A stretch of 64,000 bases of DNA, from positions 1 through 64,000 of the forward strand of contig QKMY01000045.1 of assembly GCA_003242895.1 (NCBI GenBank), given 5' to 3'. A program made the position numbers and the translations under genes. This DNA is from Candidatus Margulisiibacteriota bacterium. GTDB lineage: Bacteria; Margulisbacteria; Riflemargulisbacteria; GWF2-39-127. This document shows, piece after piece, positions 59,254 through 64,000 of the stretch. Within the stretch, counting starts at the first letter, position 1; every line of letters begins with the position of its first letter. The notes below the pieces were generated by a model that was not told the DNA's origin, ran no database searches, and worked only from the letters and a program-made list of their open reading frames with translations.

Positions 59254-60549
59254 ATGGGAATGACCATCACAGAAAAAATACTAGCGAAAGCTGCGGGAAA
59301 GCCATCTGTGATTCCTGGTGAAAATGTATGGGTCAATGTACACGTACTCATGACCCATGATGTTTGTGGTCCAGGAACAATTGGCATATTTGAAGAAAAA
59401 TTCGGGAAAACCACTCCCGTTTTTGACAAAGAAAACGTGATTATCATCCCTGACCATTATATTTTCACCAAAGATGAAAAATCTCTGAGAAATATTGACA
59501 TACTTCGTGATTTTGTTAAAAGACAAAAAATAAAACATTTTTACGACCCTGGAACAAACAGCTACAGTGGAGTGTGTCACGTTACCCTCCCTGAAGAAGG
59601 TCACGTAAGACCCGGCGAAGTTATACTGGGAACTGATTCTCACACCTGTACGCATGGTGCTCTTGGAGCTTTTGCTACTGGAGTGGGAAATACTGACGCA
59701 GCGTTTACTTTGGGTACGGGAAAAACCTGGCTCAAAGTCCCACAATCGATCAAGTTTATCCTCAACGGCAAAATGCCAAAAAATCTCATGGCAAAAGACT
59801 TAATCCTCCATATTATCGGTGATATCGGTGTTGATGGGGCTACCTACAAAGCAATGGAATTCGAAGGAGAAACCATCGAAAACCTCTCTATCGACGAACG
59901 AATGACGATATGCAACATGGCAATTGAAGCTGGCGGAAAAAATGGAATTATCGCTCCGGACATCAAAACCATAGAATACATTAAAACAAAAACAAATGCT
60001 CCGTTTACGGCATATAAAAGTGATCCTGATGCACAGTACAGCATGGTAAAAGTATATGATGTCTCAAAACTTGAGCCCTGCGTTGCAGCACCGCACTCTC
60101 CTGATAAAAAGATATTAGTTAATAACTGTAAAGATGTTAAAATAACCAGAGCATACATAGGTTCTTGCACCGGCGGTAAGATCACAGATTTCATTGCCGC
60201 CGCATCTATTTTAAATAACAAAAAAGTAGCAATAGAGACCTATGTAATACCCTCGACAATAAAAGTTGAACAACAAATGAACAGCGTTAAAATTGCCGGC
60301 AGAAACCTTATGGAAATATTTAAAGAAGCCGGCTGCCTGATTGGTCCGGCATCTTGTGCTGCATGTTTAGGCGGACCGGTTGATACATTTGGAAGAACGC
60401 AGTCAGATGAAGTTGTCATCTCGACGACGAATAGGAATTTCCCTGGAAGAATGGGGTCAAAAGATTCCTCAGTTTATCTGGCTTCTCCATATACGGTGGC
60501 GGCAACAGCACTAAACGGATACATTACCGATCCGATTAAATATTTGTAG
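59254..60549 (+). CDS. leuC: 3-isopropylmalate dehydratase, large subunit (LeuC/HacA type)
   Basis: Moves the hydroxyl of isopropylmalate, the second step of leucine synthesis; the same family converts citramalate. 431 residues, the shorter HacA-like type. The [4Fe-4S] ligands are C305 (GSCTGGK), C368 and C371 (SCAACLGG). DSHTCTHGALGAFATGVGNTD near 128-148 is conserved. GGAG lies ahead of ATG 59254. The 219-base gap in front has a TATAAT at 59122-59127 without a good -35, so its promoter is unclear. Confidence 0.95.
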   Translation: MGMTITEKILAKAAGKPSVIPGENVWVNVHVLMTHDVCGPGTIGIFEEKFGKTTPVFDKENVIIIPDHYIFTKDEKSLRNIDILRDFVKRQKIKHFYDPGTNSYSGVCHVTLPEEGHVRPGEVILGTDSHTCTHGALGAFATGVGNTDAAFTLGTGKTWLKVPQSIKFILNGKMPKNLMAKDLILHIIGDIGVDGATYKAMEFEGETIENLSIDERMTICNMAIEAGGKNGIIAPDIKTIEYIKTKTNAPFTAYKSDPDAQYSMVKVYDVSKLEPCVAAPHSPDKKILVNNCKDVKITRAYIGSCTGGKITDFIAAASILNNKKVAIETYVIPSTIKVEQQMNSVKIAGRNLMEIFKEAGCLIGPASCAACLGGPVDTFGRTQSDEVVISTTNRNFPGRMGSKDSSVYLASPYTVAATALNGYITDPIKYL

Positions 60550-60617
60550 ATTATTAAAGATAATTGAACGATTCTCTGGATTACTTTTATGAAGAATCCC
60601 TGATACGGAGGAACCAA

Positions 60618-61169
60618 ATGAAATCAACAATTAAAGGTAAGGTTTTTATTCTAGGTGATGATATCGATACCGACCAAATCATTCCTGCTAATTATTTAAG
60701 CTATAATCCATCGATTCCTGAAGAGCGTAAATATTTTGGAAAGTTCGCACTGAGTGGTGTGCCAAGTGACCAGTCAGGATTACCAGAAGGAAATGTACCA
60801 TTTATTAAAGAAGGTTTTTCCTCTGAATACAAAATAATTATTGGGGGTAAGAACTTCGGCTGCGGATCAAGCCGAGAACATGCCCCGCTTGCCATAAGAG
60901 AAGCCGGCGTTGAAGTAGTAATAGCCAACTTTTATGCTCGTATATTCTACAGAAATTCTATTAATGGCGGCTACCTTGTTCCGATTGAAACCGATCACGA
61001 CTTAAAATCCGAGTTCAAAACCGGAGATTTGGCTGAAATCGACTTAGAAAAAAACACGATAACAAGACAATCAGACAATAAAATTTTCCAACTTAATTCT
61101 CTTGGCGATGTTATCGGGATAATCGAGGCCGGAGATATTTTTGAATACGCTAAAAAAGAAAACATATAA
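60618..61169 (+). CDS. leuD: 3-isopropylmalate dehydratase, small subunit
   Basis: 183 residues of the swivelling domain that completes the active site with Leu[16 protein letters not shown] (about 13-27) and the substrate loop [18 protein letters not shown] (about 80-97) are diagnostic. I chose ATG 60618 with GGAGGAA in front; longer in-frame starts to 60564 add unrelated residues. It follows leuC by 68 bases and precedes leuB. Confidence 0.95.
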   Translation: MKSTIKGKVFILGDDIDTDQIIPANYLSYNPSIPEERKYFGKFALSGVPSDQSGLPEGNVPFIKEGFSSEYKIIIGGKNFGCGSSREHAPLAIREAGVEVVIANFYARIFYRNSINGGYLVPIETDHDLKSEFKTGDLAEIDLEKNTITRQSDNKIFQLNSLGDVIGIIEAGDIFEYAKKENI

Positions 61170-61196
61170 AACAAACTTTCTCGAAGGAGCCCGTGG

Positions 61197-62270
61197 ATGA
61201 ATATAAAGCTATGTGTATTACCAGGCGATGGAATCGGACCTGAAATTATAAAACAAGCATTAAAAGTGCTTAAGAAAATTGAGATTCAATACAAGCATAC
61301 CTTCACAACGACAAATGCCCTGATTGGTGGTGCGGCAATTGATGCTTTCAATACTCCACTCCCTCAAGAAACTATCGAGAAATGCAAAAAATCAGATGCA
61401 GTCCTCCTTGGTGCTGTAGGTGGTCCGAAATGGGACTCTATTGAAAAATCAATTCGTCCTGAACGAGGACTTCTTGGAATAAGAAAAGAATTAGATGTAT
61501 TTGCAAACTTGCGTCCGGCCTTTCTTTTTGAAGAACTTAAAACAGCATCCTACTTAAAACCTGAAGTCATCGGAAAAGGCATCGATATTATGGTAGTACG
61601 AGAGCTCACAAGCGGTGTTTATTTCGGGGTCCCTAAGGGTGAAGAAATCCGGAATGGCGAAAGAGTTGCCTATAATACAATGATGTACTCAGAAAGCGAA
61701 ATACGCCGAGTAACTAAGCTATCTTTCGAAATAGCCATGCAACGAGGGAAAAAACTATGCTCTGTTGATAAAGCAAATGTGCTCGATGTTTCTCAATTAT
61801 GGAGAGACGTCGTGATAGAAGTCTCAAAAAACTATCCTGCAGTTGAGTTATCGCACATGTATGTCGATAATGCAGCAATGCAACTTGTCAGAAATCCAGG
61901 ACAGTTCGATGTTATTGTTACTTCGAACCTGTTTGGAGACATTCTCTCCGACGAGGCTTCGATGATCACCGGTTCTATCGGAATGCTTCCATCGGCCTCA
62001 CTTGGCAATAGCAAACCTGCTCTCTATGAACCGATTCACGGATCAGCACCCGATATAGCCGGGCAAGACAAAGCCAATCCGTTAGCGACCATTCTTTCTG
62101 TGGCAATGATGCTCAGATATTCCTTTACGCTGGAAACAGAGGCAAAACATATCGAAAAGGCAATTACCAATGTACTGGCACAAGGCTACCGGACAGGGGA
62201 TATCATGGAAACAGGCAAAAAGCTTGTCGGATGTGAAGAAATGGGAAATCTTGTAGCCGAAAACATTTAA
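61197..62270 (+). CDS. leuB: 3-isopropylmalate dehydrogenase
   Basis: Oxidises and decarboxylates 3-isopropylmalate to the keto acid before leucine, with NAD; can also act on methylmalate in the citramalate route. 357 residues. GDGIGPEI near 10-17, [22 protein letters not shown] (about 89-110), [11 protein letters not shown], the Mg-binding [25 protein letters not shown] and the NAD-binding [18 protein letters not shown] are seen. AAGGAG before ATG 61197. Three hairpins follow. Confidence 0.97.
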   Translation: MNIKLCVLPGDGIGPEIIKQALKVLKKIEIQYKHTFTTTNALIGGAAIDAFNTPLPQETIEKCKKSDAVLLGAVGGPKWDSIEKSIRPERGLLGIRKELDVFANLRPAFLFEELKTASYLKPEVIGKGIDIMVVRELTSGVYFGVPKGEEIRNGERVAYNTMMYSESEIRRVTKLSFEIAMQRGKKLCSVDKANVLDVSQLWRDVVIEVSKNYPAVELSHMYVDNAAMQLVRNPGQFDVIVTSNLFGDILSDEASMITGSIGMLPSASLGNSKPALYEPIHGSAPDIAGQDKANPLATILSVAMMLRYSFTLETEAKHIEKAITNVLAQGYRTGDIMETGKKLVGCEEMGNLVAENI

Positions 62271-62308
62271 GGAAGTCTATTCCTTCTTAGGCTAGTAATC
62301 GAGCAGGA

Positions 62309-62331
62309 GGCAGGTGATTAGTTCACCTGCC
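62309..62331 (+). other. First hairpin after leuB
   Basis: GGCAGGTG / CACCTGCC, a perfect 8-bp stem with a 7-base loop 38 bases after the leuB stop, without a T-run. Likely a 3' stabiliser of the leu transcript. Confidence 0.45.
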
Positions 62332-62371
62332 GACATCTCAACCTCCGTATGGGACTTTCACCAACAAAAAA

Positions 62372-62388
62372 GCGCCCATGCTGGGCGC
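62372..62388. other. Second hairpin after leuB
   Basis: GCGCCCA / TGGGCGC, a 7-bp stem with a 3-base loop, with A-runs on both sides. No T-run on the plus strand; on the minus strand a T-run does follow (opposite 62366-62371), so it may act as a second terminator for the minus-strand gene. Confidence 0.45.
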
Positions 62389-62392
62389 AACA

Positions 62393-62425
62393 AAAAACCC
62401 CTGCAGCAAGCTGACAGGGGTTTTT
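62393..62425. terminator. Bidirectional terminator between leuB and the 130-residue gene
   Basis: AAAAACCCCTG / CAGGGGTTTTT, an 11-bp stem, extended inward by CAGC/GCTG, followed by TTTTTAATTTT on the plus strand and a run of T on the minus strand. It ends leuCDB and, from the other side, the gene at 62473-62865. Confidence 0.85.
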
Positions 62426-62472
62426 AATTTTATAGCAATATTTCCAATAAATTAGCCTGGGCCAATGAAGCT

Positions 62473-62865
62473 TTAAGCAGATTTATCGATATTTTTATCT
62501 TGTTCAGAAGACTTACCAATATCATAATATTTCTCTAAAAACCTAGTTGACATAGCATTGTAGTTTACTTGCTGACCTAAAAGGTCATTCTGATCTGAAA
62601 GGTTAAAAGATGGCTGTAACGAACTTACGGGATTCTGTGAAAGCAACAGCCCTGATTGATTATATGTTACGTTGTTTGCCTTCATGTCCCAATAATTTAC
62701 TGCGTTTTTTTCAACGGCTTCGTTCATCTTAGCAGGATCAAGAGGTTTATTCTTAAGAGATGAGTTAAAAAATACCTGATCGTTAGATAAGCCGGTAAAT
62801 CCGGCATTAGTATTTCCTAATGTCGGGTTTAAAAAATATTCATTTGCGGGTCCTGATATATCCAT
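62473..62865 (-). CDS. Hypothetical protein of 130 residues
   Basis: I do not recognise this protein. It is rich in Asn, Ser, Gln and Leu, has no cysteine, no signal peptide, no membrane segment and no clear repeat. It starts MDISGPANEYFLNPTLG; a helical part near 44-65 (MNEAVEKNAVNYWDMKANN) and a second near 95-120 (YNAMSTRFLEKYYDIGKSS) are the only structured-looking sections. The length and the soluble, Asn-rich, Cys-free make-up would fit a secreted or surface-apparatus protein, but there is no direct sign. AAAAGGAG lies 10 bases before ATG 62865, so it is probably translated. Confidence 0.6.
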   Translation of the reverse strand: MDISGPANEYFLNPTLGNTNAGFTGLSNDQVFFNSSLKNKPLDPAKMNEAVEKNAVNYWDMKANNVTYNQSGLLLSQNPVSSLQPSFNLSDQNDLLGQQVNYNAMSTRFLEKYYDIGKSSEQDKNIDKSA

Positions 62866-63190
62866 CGAGGTTCATCTCCTTTTTAATATTATCGATAAAC
62901 TTTTAGAAATGTTTATATTTATTTTTAGGCAAGCAAAATAACCCAAATTTATACAATCAATATAGCCAATATTTCTATCTGTTCACTGCTTACTTATTTT
63001 TCAGAACTTTCTTTTATTTTATACACAAGTTTGTTATAATTTACACAATTTAAAAGATGGTTCTGATTGTTATAAAGTGTCATAGTTCTTTGCTGTAAAC
63101 TTATTTATTCTATTGGCTATTTTATACTAATCATCTATCATAGTGAAATGAACTATCTGAGGATTTATGCTAACTGATTGGGGAATAATA
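62866..63190 (+). promoter_or_regulatory. Intergenic region with possible promoter of the citramalate synthase gene
   Basis: A 325-base AT-rich gap. An extended -10 element, TGTTATAAT at 63032-63040, has no clear -35; a start near 63047 would leave a leader of about 145 bases. No T-box or other riboswitch was recognised. A promoter for the minus-strand gene was not found. Confidence 0.3.
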
Positions 63191-64000
63191 ATGGGCAATA
63201 AAGTTTATCTATTTGATACAACCTTACGCGACGGAGAACAAGGGAAAGGAATTTCTTTTACTATCGACGATAAAATTAAAATTGCCAAGCTGCTGGACAG
63301 CATAGAGATTGATTATATCGAAGGTGGCTGGCCTGCGTCAAATCCCAAAGCAGCACAATTCTTTCAAGCGATGCAGCATATAAAACTGCATCATTCGAAA
63401 CTCGTAGCTTTCGGCAGCACACGAAGGGCGAAAAACCCGGCTGCAAGTGACCCAAACCTTAAAGCAATTGTTAACGCGAAGGTTCCGGCGGCGGCTATCT
63501 TCGGCAAAACATGGGACCTTCACGCAACAGAAATCCTTAAGATATCGCTAGACGAAAACCTCGAATTGATTTATGACTCGATCAAGTTTCTGAAAGATGC
63601 CAGAATGGAAGTCTTTTTTGATGCCGAACATTTTTTTGATGGTTATAAAAAAAATCCTGCATATGCCCTCCAAGCGATAGGAGCAGCACAGCAAGCAGGC
63701 GCGGACGTATTAGTGCTTTGCGATACAAACGGAGGAACCTTACCGTTTGAAATTGCGAAAATTATTGAAGAAATTAAACCCCAGATTAAAACTCCGATTG
63801 GGATACATGCGCATAATGATTCAGAGTTAGCCGTTGCAAACTCAATTACGGCAATACAGCATGGCGCAATCCAAGTTCAAGGAACTTTCAATGGATATGG
63901 AGAGCGTTGCGGCAATGCCAACATATGTTCGATCATACCTATTTTAAAAATAAAAATGGGTATTGACTGTATAAATGGCAACAACCTTACTCAGCTAACT
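63191..64000 (+). CDS. cimA: Citramalate synthase, 5' part (runs off the window)
   Basis: The first 270 codons. DTTLRDGEQGKGISFTIDDK (9-28) is the start of the DRE-TIM metallolyase family shared with 2-isopropylmalate synthase. GGWPASNPKA matches the citramalate synthase subgroup rather than LeuA, as do its length and sequence from GSTRRAKNPAASDPNL. The Mg ligands appear in IGIHAHNDSELAVANS and the Glu/Asp of the TIM barrel. It joins pyruvate and acetyl-CoA to citramalate, giving 2-oxobutyrate for isoleucine after LeuCD and LeuB. TGGGGAA is close to ATG 63191; an in-frame ATG at 63167 is possible. LeuA identity is the main alternative. Confidence 0.85.
   Translation, partial: MGNKVYLFDTTLRDGEQGKGISFTIDDKIKIAKLLDSIEIDYIEGGWPASNPKAAQFFQAMQHIKLHHSKLVAFGSTRRAKNPAASDPNLKAIVNAKVPAAAIFGKTWDLHATEILKISLDENLELIYDSIKFLKDARMEVFFDAEHFFDGYKKNPAYALQAIGAAQQAGADVLVLCDTNGGTLPFEIAKIIEEIKPQIKTPIGIHAHNDSELAVANSITAIQHGAIQVQGTFNGYGERCGNANICSIIPILKIKMGIDCINGNNLTQLT

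Noticed and set aside
63167..63190. ATG 63167 as the citramalate synthase start.
   Set aside because: It is in frame and has GAGG close by, but adds eight residues not expected in the family, where the protein begins a few residues before YLFDTTLRDG.

Overview
This AT-rich window is bacterial and uses the standard code: TGA ends recO, surE and others. It has well-spaced Shine-Dalgarno sites and several near-consensus sigma70 promoters. There is no phage, insertion sequence or CRISPR array. A C+ (zinc) set of ribosomal proteins (S4, S14, L33, L36), a zinc-LID adenylate kinase, tRNA-Trp between rpmG and secE, and a pneumococcus-like pair of glycolipid glycosyltransferases suggest a low-GC lineage related to Firmicutes or to an uncultured phylum such as Margulisbacteria. 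That placement is inference; no 16S gene is present.

Layout. 0.3-5 kb (+): a short recO, an MFS transporter, two GT4 glycosyltransferases and a small radical-SAM protein. 5-7.3 kb (-): serC-serA, two steps of serine synthesis with their own promoter. 7.4-38.9 kb (-): one unbroken run of translation and transcription genes, in order of transcription rpmG, tRNA-Trp, secE, nusG, rplKA, rplJL, rpoBC, rpsL, rpsG, fusA, tuf, the S10/spc/alpha ribosomal genes with secY, adk and infA, then rplQ, truA, rplM, rpsI. Recognisable control points within it are a promoter before rpmG, an L10-type leader with attenuator before rplJ, a promoter plus 17-bp stem-loop before rpoB, a perfect-consensus promoter before rpsL, a 14-bp stem-loop between tuf and rpsJ, and a terminator after rpsI. 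map and rpmD are absent from their usual places.

39-47.7 kb (-): an oligopeptide ABC importer (lipoprotein, two permeases, one ATPase, no OppF), a VOC protein with a phosphohexomutase, and surE joined to a CgeB-like glycosyltransferase. 47.9-53 kb (-): one 1690-residue protein whose last third is a pyruvate-phosphate-dikinase-type ATP-grasp plus phosphohistidine swivel domain, with no PEP/pyruvate barrel and about 1140 unrecognised, mostly helical residues in front. This is the best candidate for an undescribed function.

53.3-64 kb (+): branched-chain amino acid synthesis. ilvD-ilvB-ilvN-ilvC, a lone receiver-domain response regulator preceded by a 390-bp possibly structured non-coding stretch, leuC-leuD-leuB ended by strong hairpins, a 130-residue unknown on the minus strand, and the start of a citramalate synthase gene that runs off the window. 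Together these would make valine, leucine and isoleucine, the last probably from pyruvate through citramalate.
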